Positions 1 to 6,122 are shown, numbered from the stretch's first letter. The stretch is 8,772 nt of DNA from Klebsiella pneumoniae (GCA_945873015.1 CAMCBY010000142.1:1-8772); one strand, 5' to 3'. The notes: generated from the letters alone by a model not told the origin. Translations and numbers: made by a program.

Positions 1-71
1 CTCGAGACGATGAACATCGGCGCGGCCATGACCGGCGCGCGCAGCGAATTGAACAAGGCGGGCAAGGACAT
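1..71 (-). CDS. Nitronate monooxygenase / 2-nitropropane dioxygenase family flavoprotein, N-terminal fragment
   Basis: Reading leftwards from an ATG at 71-69, the minus strand encodes 23 complete codons before the window edge. The peptide begins MSLPALF and contains LRAPVMAAPMFIVS. This is very close to the conserved opening of FMN-dependent nitronate monooxygenase (NPD) proteins, where [LR]-P-[VI]-x-A-A-P-M-F-x-V-S forms the first beta strand of the TIM barrel near the flavin. Family members are usually about 320-380 residues, so over 90% of the gene lies outside. The start is 14 bases after the stop codon of the preceding acyl-CoA dehydrogenase, so it is probably the third gene of that operon and may be translationally coupled; no good ribosome binding site is visible. 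NPD-family genes are often found in lipid and terpenoid catabolic clusters, where their real substrates are usually unproven. The assignment rests on a short stretch only. Confidence 0.72.
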   Translation of the reverse strand, partial: MSLPALFNSLRAPVMAAPMFIVS

Positions 72-85
72 CGTCGCAGTGTCGT

Positions 86-1222
86 TCAGATCGCGCGGCT
101 GATCAGTTCTTTCATTATCTCCGACGAGCCGCCGTAGATACGCTGAATACGCGCGTCTTTCCACAGCCGCGCAATTTCATATTCATTCATATAGCCGTAA
201 CCACCAAACAACTGCACACAGGCGTCGGTCACTTCCGAACGCAGTTCAGTGTGAAAGAGTTTGGCCGAGGCCGCCTGGTCAGTGGTGAGTTTTTTTGCTA
301 CCAGCGCCGTCATGCAGGCATCGATATGGGCCCAGCCGACCTGCAGTTTGGTGCGCAGATCAGCGAGCACGAAGCGGGTGTTCTGGAATTCCATCAGGCT
401 GTGACCGAAAGCCTGGCGCTGTTTCACATAGTCGACCGTCAAATCATAGGCGCGCTGCGCCGCCGAGTGCGCCGTGACCGCAATCGACATGCGCTCCTGG
501 GGCAGCTCCTGCATCATGTAGACAAAACCCTGATTCTCGGCACCGAGCAGATAGTGGGCCGGCACAAGCAGATCGTCGAAGAACAGTTCGGCGACATCAG
601 ACGACGCCTGACCGACCTTGTCGAGCTTGCGACCGACCTTGTAACCCTGCCTGTCGGTCTCACAGAAGAACAGCGAGATGCTTTTCGCACCGGGTTCGGC
701 GCCGGTGCGCGCGGCAATGATGGCGATGTCAGCCGTCACACCATTAGTGATGAAGGTTTTGCTGCCGTTGATACGGTAGTGGTCACCCTCGCGCACGGCA
801 CTGGTGCGAATGGCCTTCAGATCGGAACCACCACCCGGCTCAGACATGCAGATACAGCTCACCGCGCTGCCGTCGATCATGCGCGGGATCCAGCTGCGGC
901 GCAGGTCTTCATGCGCGTACTTCAGCATGTAGTGAGCGACGATGTCCGAATGCACACCAAACGCCGGCGTCGCCGAACCGGTGTAGGAGGTTTCCTCCAG
1001 CACGATGGCGTTGGCGCGGAAATCGAGCCCCGCGCCACCATAGGCTTCCGGCATATCCGGACATAACACTCCCTGCTCACCGCAGGCCCGCCAGAAACTC
1101 TTGTCGACCTGGCCCTGCGCCTCCCAGCGCGCGATGTTCGGCGTTAGTTCGGCCGCAAAAAAACGTCGCACCGCATCGCGGAACTGATGATGTTCATCTT
1201 CGAAGAGTGTGCGCGCCAGCAT
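86..1222 (-). CDS. Acyl-CoA dehydrogenase, LCAD-type (FAD-dependent)
   Basis: This 378-residue flavoenzyme would oxidise an acyl-CoA to the trans-2-enoyl-CoA and pass electrons to ETF. The usual length is 380-400. The first family signature is at 125-134 (CMSEPGGGSD) and the second at 337-356 (starting QLFGGYGY). At the C-terminal site where MCAD carries its catalytic Glu the sequence is IYGGSSEIM, with Gly instead. The catalytic base is therefore expected at E243 in ELPQER, as in long-chain and isovaleryl-CoA dehydrogenases; the PQER context and C-terminal MKELISR strongly recall mammalian LCAD. The start at 1222 is chosen because an AAGGGA ribosome site (1230-1235) lies 7 bases upstream and because the resulting MLARTLF aligns with the MIERTLF start of the plus-strand paralogue. 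An upstream in-frame ATG at 1279 would overlap the previous gene. The ribosome site overlaps the previous gene's stop codon (1234-1236), indicating coupling. Substrate unknown. Confidence 0.93.
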   Translation of the reverse strand: MLARTLFEDEHHQFRDAVRRFFAAELTPNIARWEAQGQVDKSFWRACGEQGVLCPDMPEAYGGAGLDFRANAIVLEETSYTGSATPAFGVHSDIVAHYMLKYAHEDLRRSWIPRMIDGSAVSCICMSEPGGGSDLKAIRTSAVREGDHYRINGSKTFITNGVTADIAIIAARTGAEPGAKSISLFFCETDRQGYKVGRKLDKVGQASSDVAELFFDDLLVPAHYLLGAENQGFVYMMQELPQERMSIAVTAHSAAQRAYDLTVDYVKQRQAFGHSLMEFQNTRFVLADLRTKLQVGWAHIDACMTALVAKKLTTDQAASAKLFHTELRSEVTDACVQLFGGYGYMNEYEIARLWKDARIQRIYGGSSEIMKELISRAI

Positions 1223-1229
1223 GTCCAGG

Positions 1230-1235
1230 TCCCTT
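1230..1235 (-). promoter_or_regulatory. Ribosome binding site overlapping an upstream stop codon
   Basis: On the minus strand AAGGGA occupies these bases, with 7 bases to the ATG at 1222. Its first two bases fall in the TAA stop (1234-1236) of the upstream acyl-CoA dehydrogenase. This decides the start of the downstream gene and suggests that ribosomes finishing one enzyme begin the next. Confidence 0.75.
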
Positions 1236-2400
1236 AATAGCTCTTCGGCAGATCCAGCACCTTTTCGGCGATGAAACATTTGATCAGTTGTTCGGTGACC
1301 GGCGCAATGCGGGTGATGGTGACTTCGCGCAGCAGCCGCTCGACGTGGTACTCCCGCGCGTAACCAAAACCACCGTGGGTCAGGACCGCCTGCAGGCAGG
1401 CATCATGACCCGCTTTGGCACCGAGATATTTGGCAGCATTCGCTTCCGCGCCGCACGGCCGCTTGTTGTCATACAACCAGGCCGCCTTCATGGCGATGGT
1501 GTAAGCCGCTTCGAGATTCATCCAGTTTTCCGCAAGCGGGTGTTGGATACCCTGATTCATGCCTATCGGCCGGTCGAATACCACGCGCTCCTGGGCGTAA
1601 CGGGTGGCGCGACGCAGCGCATCCTGACCGACGCCGATGGCCTCGATGGCGATCAGCACACGCTCTGGATTCAGACTGTGCAGGATGTAGCCAAAACCCT
1701 TGCCCTCTTCGCCTATCAGGTCTTCATCGGGAATGAACAGGTTGTCGATGAACACTGCGTTGGAATCAACCGCCTTGCGGCCCATCTTGGGAATGCGCTT
1801 GATTTCGATCTTGCTGCGGTCGACATCGGTGTAGAACACGCTGATGCCGTCGGTCGGGCGCTTGCAGTCTTCAAAACGCGTGGTGCGCGCCAGCAGCATG
1901 ATCTTGCTCGCGACCTGACCGGTGGAGGTCCATACCTTCTGGCCGTTGACGAGATAACCGCCATCGACTTTTTTAGCAAAAGTTTTGATATGGGTGGTGT
2001 TCAAGCCGGCATCGGGTTCGGTCACTCCGAAACAGCATTTGTCCTGGCCGGCGACCAGGCGCGGCACCCAACGCCGCTTCTGATCATCGGTGCCGAACAC
2101 CACGATGGGGTGCGGGCCGAACAGATTGATGTGTACGGTCGAGGCGGCCGCAATACCACCGCCGTTGCTCACCACCTCATGCATCATGAGTGCCGCTTCG
2201 GTCACGCCTAAACCCGCGCCACCGTATTCTTCGGGCATGGTGATGCCGAGCCAACCTGCTTCGGCCATGGCGCTGTGAAAGGCATGGGGAAATTCACCAT
2301 CGTCGTCGCGGTCCAGCCAGTAGTCCGCGTCGAAACGATGCACAACGGAACGGACCGCTTCCTGGATCGCGCGCTGCTCTTCGGTCAGATCGAAATTCAC
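1234..2400 (-). CDS. Acyl-CoA dehydrogenase family protein (GTG start)
   Basis: This 388-residue protein has full family length. It starts MNFDLTEEQ, the common N-terminal helix of the fold, followed by MPEEYGGAG (55-63). The first signature is at 125-134 (GVTEPDAGLN), with Asn where Asp is usual. VNGQKVWTS (151-159) belongs to the beta domain. The second signature region is around 340-359 (HGGFGYAREYHVERLL) but begins with Leu instead of Gln, Asp or Glu. The C-terminal site reads RIAPVTEQLI, with no Glu at the MCAD position, so the probable base is E246 in LNPER on helix G. The C-terminus LDLPKSY is typical of a bacterial subgroup ending in LPRSF/Y. The start codon is GTG, supported by an AAGGAG site 6 bases upstream (2407-2412) and by the match to family N-termini. 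It is the first gene of the minus operon. It is clearly divergent from the other two dehydrogenases here, so it probably acts on a different acyl-CoA. Confidence 0.92.
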   Translation of the reverse strand: MNFDLTEEQRAIQEAVRSVVHRFDADYWLDRDDDGEFPHAFHSAMAEAGWLGITMPEEYGGAGLGVTEAALMMHEVVSNGGGIAAASTVHINLFGPHPIVVFGTDDQKRRWVPRLVAGQDKCCFGVTEPDAGLNTTHIKTFAKKVDGGYLVNGQKVWTSTGQVASKIMLLARTTRFEDCKRPTDGISVFYTDVDRSKIEIKRIPKMGRKAVDSNAVFIDNLFIPDEDLIGEEGKGFGYILHSLNPERVLIAIEAIGVGQDALRRATRYAQERVVFDRPIGMNQGIQHPLAENWMNLEAAYTIAMKAAWLYDNKRPCGAEANAAKYLGAKAGHDACLQAVLTHGGFGYAREYHVERLLREVTITRIAPVTEQLIKCFIAEKVLDLPKSY

Positions 2401-2406
2401 AAGAGT

Positions 2407-2412
2407 CTCCTT
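2407..2412 (-). promoter_or_regulatory. Ribosome binding site for the GTG-start dehydrogenase
   Basis: AAGGAG on the minus strand lies 6 bases before the GTG at 2400-2398. It is a full-strength site and is the main reason to accept the GTG start. Confidence 0.8.
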
Positions 2413-2479
2413 CGGCGATGGATAACGAACGCGCGTAAACGGACCGTGTGGAGGCCACGCGGAAGGTATACGCGACAGC

Positions 2480-2507
2480 TTGACGAATAGATTAGCCTGC
2501 GTATAGT
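2480..2507 (+). promoter_or_regulatory. Predicted sigma-70 promoter of the marR operon
   Basis: A -35 hexamer TTGACG (2480-2485; 5 of 6 to consensus) is separated by 16 bases from a -10 hexamer TATAGT (2502-2507; 5 of 6). Transcription would start near 2514, leaving a leader of about 108 bases before the regulator's ATG at 2622. It is the best plus-strand promoter match I see in the intergenic region. It is predicted from sequence only. Confidence 0.6.
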
Positions 2508-2531
2508 AAGCATGCGTATTACCTCTGTCAA
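2503..2531 (-). promoter_or_regulatory. Predicted sigma-70 promoter of the minus-strand acyl-CoA dehydrogenase operon
   Basis: On the minus strand a perfect TTGACA -35 (2531-2526) is followed after 17 bases by TACTAT (2508-2503; 4 of 6, keeping the key T, A, A and T positions). Transcription would start near 2496, about 96 bases before the GTG start at 2400. The -10 hexamer occupies almost the same base pairs as the -10 of the opposing promoter (2502-2507), so the two promoters should exclude each other. Confidence 0.55.
2504..2521. promoter_or_regulatory. Candidate MarR operator (18-bp imperfect palindrome)
   Basis: The 18 bases TAGTAAGCATGCGTATTA form an inverted repeat with 7 of 9 pairs matching, centred on GCATGC. 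MarR dimers typically bind palindromes of 16-20 bp. The site covers the -10 and spacer of the minus promoter, and most of the -10 and start point of the plus promoter, the position expected for a repressor of both operons. Binding by the adjacent regulator is inferred. Confidence 0.5.
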
Positions 2532-2611
2532 AGGGATTTACACCAGCGTATGGTCAGCGTCGATATACTTTCCCGTGTCGCCACTAGCTTGGCCAGTAAC
2601 GATCTCGAGAC

Positions 2612-2617
2612 GGGAGG
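2612..2617 (+). promoter_or_regulatory. Ribosome binding site deciding the marR start
   Basis: GGGAGG lies 4 bases before the ATG at 2622. It favours this start over the in-frame ATG at 2550, which has no comparable site upstream and would add 24 residues absent from typical MarR proteins. Confidence 0.7.
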
Positions 2618-2621
2618 CATC

Positions 2622-3119
2622 ATGGCGAGCGAGAACGAAGACCAACGCGACGACGAGGTCAGCGACGAAGACTGGGCCATCCGCCTCGGTTTCTATATCC
2701 ACGACACCTCGCGCCTGCGCCGCATCATATACAACGCCGCCCTCAAACCCGCGGGCGTGACCCGCTCGCAGGCCTGGGTGCTGGCTTATCTCGGCCGCAA
2801 GGACGGCATGGCGCAGTCCGATCTGGCTGGCCAACTCGATCTTGGCAAGGTCGCTCTGGGTGGACTGGTCGACCGGCTCGAAGCGTCCGAACTGGTGGAA
2901 CGACGTGCCGACGCCAAAGATCGCCGCGTCAAACGCATCTTCCTGACCGCCGCCGGGCGCAAGGTAGTGAACAAAATGCGTTCGATATCCGGCCCGACCA
3001 ACGCCGAGATTCTGGCCGGCATCTCGCCTGAAGATGTCCGCGCTACCGCCCGTACATTGCGCCTCATTAAGGACAATCTGCTCAAAATGGCCGGCGGCAA
3101 GCTCGCGGACGCGGAATAG
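2622..3119 (+). CDS. MarR-family transcriptional regulator
   Basis: This 165-residue protein has the normal MarR length (140-170) and layout. An N-terminal dimerisation helix (about 17-42) is followed by the winged helix-turn-helix. TRSQAWVLAYL (47-57) is the first DNA-binding-domain helix, AQSDLAGQLDLGKVALGGLVDRLEASELVERR (about 64-95) holds the helix-turn-helix, and the wing has the family hallmark D-x-x-D-R-R (97-102, ADAKDRR) followed by KRIFLTAAGR. The long C-terminal helices (about 135-158) complete the dimer interface. MarR proteins usually repress divergent or downstream operons until a small ligand, often an aromatic or lipid-related acid or its CoA ester, binds at the dimer interface. 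Here it heads the plus-strand operon and faces the minus operon across a promoter region with a palindrome, so autoregulation and control of both arms is the simplest model. The very acidic N-terminus (residues 3-17) is unremarkable. The ligand is unknown. Confidence 0.92.
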   Translation: MASENEDQRDDEVSDEDWAIRLGFYIHDTSRLRRIIYNAALKPAGVTRSQAWVLAYLGRKDGMAQSDLAGQLDLGKVALGGLVDRLEASELVERRADAKDRRVKRIFLTAAGRKVVNKMRSISGPTNAEILAGISPEDVRATARTLRLIKDNLLKMAGGKLADAE

Positions 3120-3125
3120 ACGGCG

Positions 3126-4811
3126 ATGTCCGAGCACGTGTTGCGCAATCTGCGTTTTACGGTCGCCGCCGATGGCATCGGCCTCGCCCTCATCGACATG
3201 CCGGGCCGACCGTTCAATGTCTTCTCCGAAGACATGATTGACGAACTGGCCGCCCTTATTGGCCTCATCGAAAACGAACCCGGTCTCAAGGCGGTCGTCA
3301 TCGCGTCCGGCAAGAATGCCTTCATGGCCGGCGCCGATCTGGCGATGGTGCAGGGTTTCACCCGCCTGCGTTTTGAGCGCACGCCGGCCGAGATCCGGCA
3401 AGTGTTCTCGCGCTTGACCTATACCTTGCGCAGACTCGAAAAAGTCCGCGTGCCGACGGTGGCGGCGGTGAACGGACTGGCGCTCGGCGGTGGGCTCGAA
3501 CTCGCCATGGCCTGTCATTACCGCATCGCCGCGCAAGGCAATACGCCTTGCCTCGGCCTGCCGGAAGTGCTGCTCGGTTTGTTACCCGGTGCGGGGGGCA
3601 CGCAGCGCCTGCCGCGTCTGACCTCGCCGGCGTTTGCCGCGCGTCTGCTGTTGGGCGGCCAGCCGGTAACGCCCTCTGCCGCACTTGAAGCGGGACTGGT
3701 CGATGCGCTCGCCGAACCGACCGCGCTGCTCGCGAGCGCGCGCGAGCTGGCCCGTCATGCTCCGGCCGGCGCGCGCTGGGACCAGCCTGGCTGGCAGGCG
3801 CCGCCCGACAGCGAGCAGCTACTGACGCGTGCCGATGCCCGCGAACGAATGCTGGCGCTGGCCTATTGCGGTGCGCGAGTCGCCCATCTCTACCCGGCGG
3901 TCGGCGCCATCATCAATTGTCTGCGCGATGGTTTTGCCCGCGCTATCGACGCCGGCATCGAAGTCGAAATCGACAACTTCCTGCCGCTCATGCTCGACCC
4001 GGTGGCGGGCAATATGGTGCGCACCAGTTTCCTGTCCAAGACCGCCGCGCCGAAACGCGCCGCCGAGCGCCTTGGCGCGAGCCGCGTTAACGTGGAGCGG
4101 ATCGCGGTGCGTGGTCGCGAGCCGGTGCCGCCACGCCTGGCCAAACGCTTCGAAGTTATCGCCGAAGCGCAATCCGCCGATGCCACCTTGGTGTTCGGTG
4201 ACGCGCCGGCCGATGCCGACGCATGCTGCAATATCCGTATTCGCGAGGGTTTAGACACTGTCGCGAGCGACTGCGCCGCTGAACTGCGGGTGGTGGAAGA
4301 TTTCGAACGCTGCGAATTTGTCGAAGTCGCCGGCGCCAGCAATGACGCCACCGCGCTGGCACTCAGCATCGCCAATCGCTTGCGCATGACGCCGGTCGTG
4401 ACCACCTTTGAACATCCCGGCGCAGCGCGGCGCCTGCTCGAAGCGACGCGCAGTTATGCCGCACAACATATTGCCAACCCCGGCGCACGCGCGGCACTGG
4501 CTCATGCGCTCGATCTCGAAGTTTTGTTGGTCCGTGCCGGACTCGAAGTCGCACCGCTCGCCGGTTACACCGATAGCGATCGCATCGAAGCCTGCGCACT
4601 GCTCTCTGCGGTGGCGCGGGAAGCGGCGCGCCTGCTCGATGAAGGTGTGCTCGCCAGTGCCGAGGACGTCGATGTGCTGGCCGTGGTCGGGCTCGGCTTT
4701 CCGGCCTGGAGCGGTGGCCCGCTCAGTTATCTCGATATGTTGCGCCGAGGCGAGTTGCCTGGCGCCACCATACCGGCCGACCTGCGCGCGGCCCCCTACT
4801 ACCCCCATTAA
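3126..4811 (+). CDS. FadB/FadJ-like protein: intact enoyl-CoA hydratase domain fused to a degenerate 3-hydroxyacyl-CoA dehydrogenase region
   Basis: 561 residues in one frame, against about 715-730 for FadJ/FadB. Residues 1-210 form a crotonase domain: oxyanion-hole loop AGADLAMV (68-75), then VNGLALGGGLELAMACHYRIA (115-135) with catalytic E125, and GLPEVLLGLLPGAGG (144-158) with catalytic E147, so hydratase activity is expected. Residues 240-312 match the FadB/FadJ linker helices, ending SFLSKTAAPKRA. After this the NAD-binding Rossmann domain should begin, but no GxGxxG is present and only about 85 residues occupy a region normally nearly 190 long. The catalytic-His motif HFFNP is missing. 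From 398 (FVEVAGASNDATALALSIANR) to about 440 it resembles the end of the FadB dehydrogenase domain, and 484-537 (RIEACALLSAVAREAARLLDEGV, GLGFPAWSGGPLSYLD) matches the C-terminal helical domain. The terminal APYYP also matches FadB. It starts 6 bases after marR, so it is probably coupled. Most likely a hydratase only. Confidence 0.87.
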   Translation: MSEHVLRNLRFTVAADGIGLALIDMPGRPFNVFSEDMIDELAALIGLIENEPGLKAVVIASGKNAFMAGADLAMVQGFTRLRFERTPAEIRQVFSRLTYTLRRLEKVRVPTVAAVNGLALGGGLELAMACHYRIAAQGNTPCLGLPEVLLGLLPGAGGTQRLPRLTSPAFAARLLLGGQPVTPSAALEAGLVDALAEPTALLASARELARHAPAGARWDQPGWQAPPDSEQLLTRADARERMLALAYCGARVAHLYPAVGAIINCLRDGFARAIDAGIEVEIDNFLPLMLDPVAGNMVRTSFLSKTAAPKRAAERLGASRVNVERIAVRGREPVPPRLAKRFEVIAEAQSADATLVFGDAPADADACCNIRIREGLDTVASDCAAELRVVEDFERCEFVEVAGASNDATALALSIANRLRMTPVVTTFEHPGAARRLLEATRSYAAQHIANPGARAALAHALDLEVLLVRAGLEVAPLAGYTDSDRIEACALLSAVAREAARLLDEGVLASAEDVDVLAVVGLGFPAWSGGPLSYLDMLRRGELPGATIPADLRAAPYYPH

Positions 4812-4830
4812 AATCACGAGGTTGCTGACC

Positions 4831-4896
4831 ATGATGAGCCCGGCTCGTCGTTTGTGTTTCGCCGCCATCCTCGTCGCAACGAGCAGAGAGACATGA
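4831..4896 (+). CDS. Possible 21-residue leader peptide overlapping the acyl-CoA dehydrogenase start
   Basis: A short reading frame begins at an ATG-ATG at 4831 and encodes MMSPARRLCFAAILVATSRE plus a final Thr. Its stop TGA overlaps the next gene's ATG as ATGA (4893-4896), the classic layout of translational coupling. A modest GAGG-type site (4818-4821) lies 9 bases upstream. The peptide has two Arg and a hydrophobic stretch (residues 8-17), like a clipped signal peptide. It may be a leader that couples translation, the remnant of a deleted exported protein, or chance. No homologue is recognised. Confidence 0.3.
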   Translation: MMSPARRLCFAAILVATSRET

Positions 4897-6062
4897 TCGA
4901 ACGCACATTATTTTCCTCCGACCACGAAATCTTTCGCGACGCCTGCCGCAAATTCATCGCCAAGGAAATCACCCCTTTTCACGCGCAGTGGGAGCAGGAC
5001 GGCATCGTGCCGCGCGAACTGTGGCGCAAAGCCGGCGCGGCCGGCATGTTGTGCTGCGCGGTGCCGGAAACCTATGGCGGCGCCGGTGCCGACTGGTTGT
5101 ACGACGTGGTGGTATTCGAAGAAATGGCGCGCGCCGGCGCCACCGGTCCGGGTTTCATGATCCATACCGATCTGGTCGCCACTTATTTGAGTTCGTTCGG
5201 CAGTGAAGAGCAAAAAAACCAGTGGCTGCCGAAAATGGTCAGCGGCGAAGTGATCGGCTCGCTCGGCATGACCGAGCCCCATGCCGGCTCCGATCTCAAG
5301 AACATCCGCACCCGCGCCGTACGGGACGGCGACGACTATGTCATCAACGGTCAGAAAGTATTCATCTCCAACGGCCAGTTGTGCGATCTGATCGTGCTCG
5401 CCACCAAGACCGACGGTACAGCCGGCGCCAAGGGCATCACTTTATTCCTGGTCGAAGGCGACCGCGTTGGATTCACGCGCGGGCGCAATCTCGAAAAACT
5501 CGGCATGAAGGCGCAGGACACTTCCGAACTGTTTTTCGAGAACGTGCGCGTGCCGGCCAGCAACATGCTCGGCAAGGAAGGCGAAGGTTTCGCCATCATG
5601 ATGACCAAACTTGCGCAGGAACGTCTGGCGCAGGCGATCCGCAGCGCGACCGTGATTGAAACCGTGATCGACTGGACGGTGGAATACACCGCCCAGCGCG
5701 AAGCTTTCGGTCAGACCATCGCCGATTTCCAGAACACCCAGTTCAAGCTCGCCGAACTGAAAGTCGAAGCAACCGCCGGTCGCGTGCTGACCGACCGATG
5801 TATGGAATTGTTCCTGGCCGGCAAACTCGACCCCATCGACGCCGCGATGGCCAAGATGTTTCTGTCCAATCTGCATTGCAAGACCGTCGATGAATGCCTG
5901 CAGTTGTTCGGTGGCTGGGGTTATATGTGGGAATACCCGATATGCCGCGCCTATGCCGATGCGCGGGTGGTGAAAATCGCCGGCGGATCGATAGAGATCA
6001 TGAAGTACCTGATTGGCCGCGACATGTTCAAGGCCCATAAAGAGCGCGGCGCGCAGCGTTAA
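4893..6062 (+). CDS. Acyl-CoA dehydrogenase, LCAD-type
   Basis: This 389-residue FAD enzyme would introduce the alpha-beta double bond into an acyl-CoA and donate electrons to ETF. Signature 1 is GMTEPHAGSD (125-134), followed by LKNIRT. Signature 2 is QLFGGWGYMWEYPICRAYAD (337-356). INGQKVFISNG (151-161) lies in the beta domain. The base is expected at E243 in LAQER. The MCAD site reads KIAGGSIEIM, without Glu. The GGWGYMWEYPI stretch and IMKYLIGRD tail are strongly LCAD-like. The start at 4893 (MIERTLF) is preferred over an upstream GTG at 4854 because it aligns residue for residue with the minus-strand paralogue at 86-1222. By hand the two are about 45% identical over 378 ungapped positions. 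An AGAGAG stretch sits close before the ATG, and a leader frame overlaps it. It is the third enzyme-coding step in the marR operon. Substrate unknown, but presumably the product of the nearby oxygenases after CoA activation. Confidence 0.93.
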   Translation: MIERTLFSSDHEIFRDACRKFIAKEITPFHAQWEQDGIVPRELWRKAGAAGMLCCAVPETYGGAGADWLYDVVVFEEMARAGATGPGFMIHTDLVATYLSSFGSEEQKNQWLPKMVSGEVIGSLGMTEPHAGSDLKNIRTRAVRDGDDYVINGQKVFISNGQLCDLIVLATKTDGTAGAKGITLFLVEGDRVGFTRGRNLEKLGMKAQDTSELFFENVRVPASNMLGKEGEGFAIMMTKLAQERLAQAIRSATVIETVIDWTVEYTAQREAFGQTIADFQNTQFKLAELKVEATAGRVLTDRCMELFLAGKLDPIDAAMAKMFLSNLHCKTVDECLQLFGGWGYMWEYPICRAYADARVVKIAGGSIEIMKYLIGRDMFKAHKERGAQR

Positions 6063-6109
6063 CAGCGCCGGTGACTGGTCACGCAACCATATTGAAACAA
6101 AACGTCGCT

Positions 6110-6115
6110 GGGGAG
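6110..6115 (+). promoter_or_regulatory. Ribosome binding site of the membrane hydroxylase
   Basis: GGGGAG lies 7 bases before the ATG at 6123. It fixes the start of the hydroxylase gene. Confidence 0.75.
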
Positions 6116-6122
6116 TAAGACG

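Noticed and set aside
1..6. XhoI site CTCGAG at the very first base, possibly a cloning junction
   Set aside because: The same hexamer occurs inside the window (near 2604, 7317 and 7424), and coding sequence runs into the edge without a break, so there is no sign of vector or ligation.
1..102. Plus-strand open frame reaching from the window edge to a TGA at 100-102
   Set aside because: The 33-residue peptide matches no family I know and overlaps the end of the acyl-CoA dehydrogenase. The same bases on the minus strand spell a convincing nitronate monooxygenase N-terminus.
1223..1279. Longer N-terminus for the minus-strand LCAD-type dehydrogenase (MFHRRKG...)
   Set aside because: It would overlap the upstream gene by 46 bases. 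It lacks family similarity, and a good ribosome site serves the ATG at 1222.
1207..2211. 334-codon plus-strand frame opposite a dehydrogenase gene
   Set aside because: It is antisense to a clearly coding acyl-CoA dehydrogenase and has the His/Asp/Gly-rich composition of reverse-frame shadows in GC-rich DNA.
2550..2621. Longer N-terminus for the MarR regulator
   Set aside because: The extra 24 residues are not typical of MarR proteins, and the GGGAGG site points to the ATG at 2622.
2538..3536. 332-codon minus-strand frame opposite marR and the hydratase gene
   Set aside because: It crosses two genes and their junction, shows no family motif and is explained as a shadow of GC-rich codon use.
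4854..4892. GTG start adding 13 residues to the plus-strand acyl-CoA dehydrogenase
   Set aside because: The added Arg-rich stretch is absent from the paralogue, which begins exactly at the MIERTLF-equivalent position.
6059..6095. Internal promoter before the membrane hydroxylase (TTAACA with TATTGA)
   Set aside because: The spacing between the hexamers is 25 bases, far outside the workable range, and no better pair was found.
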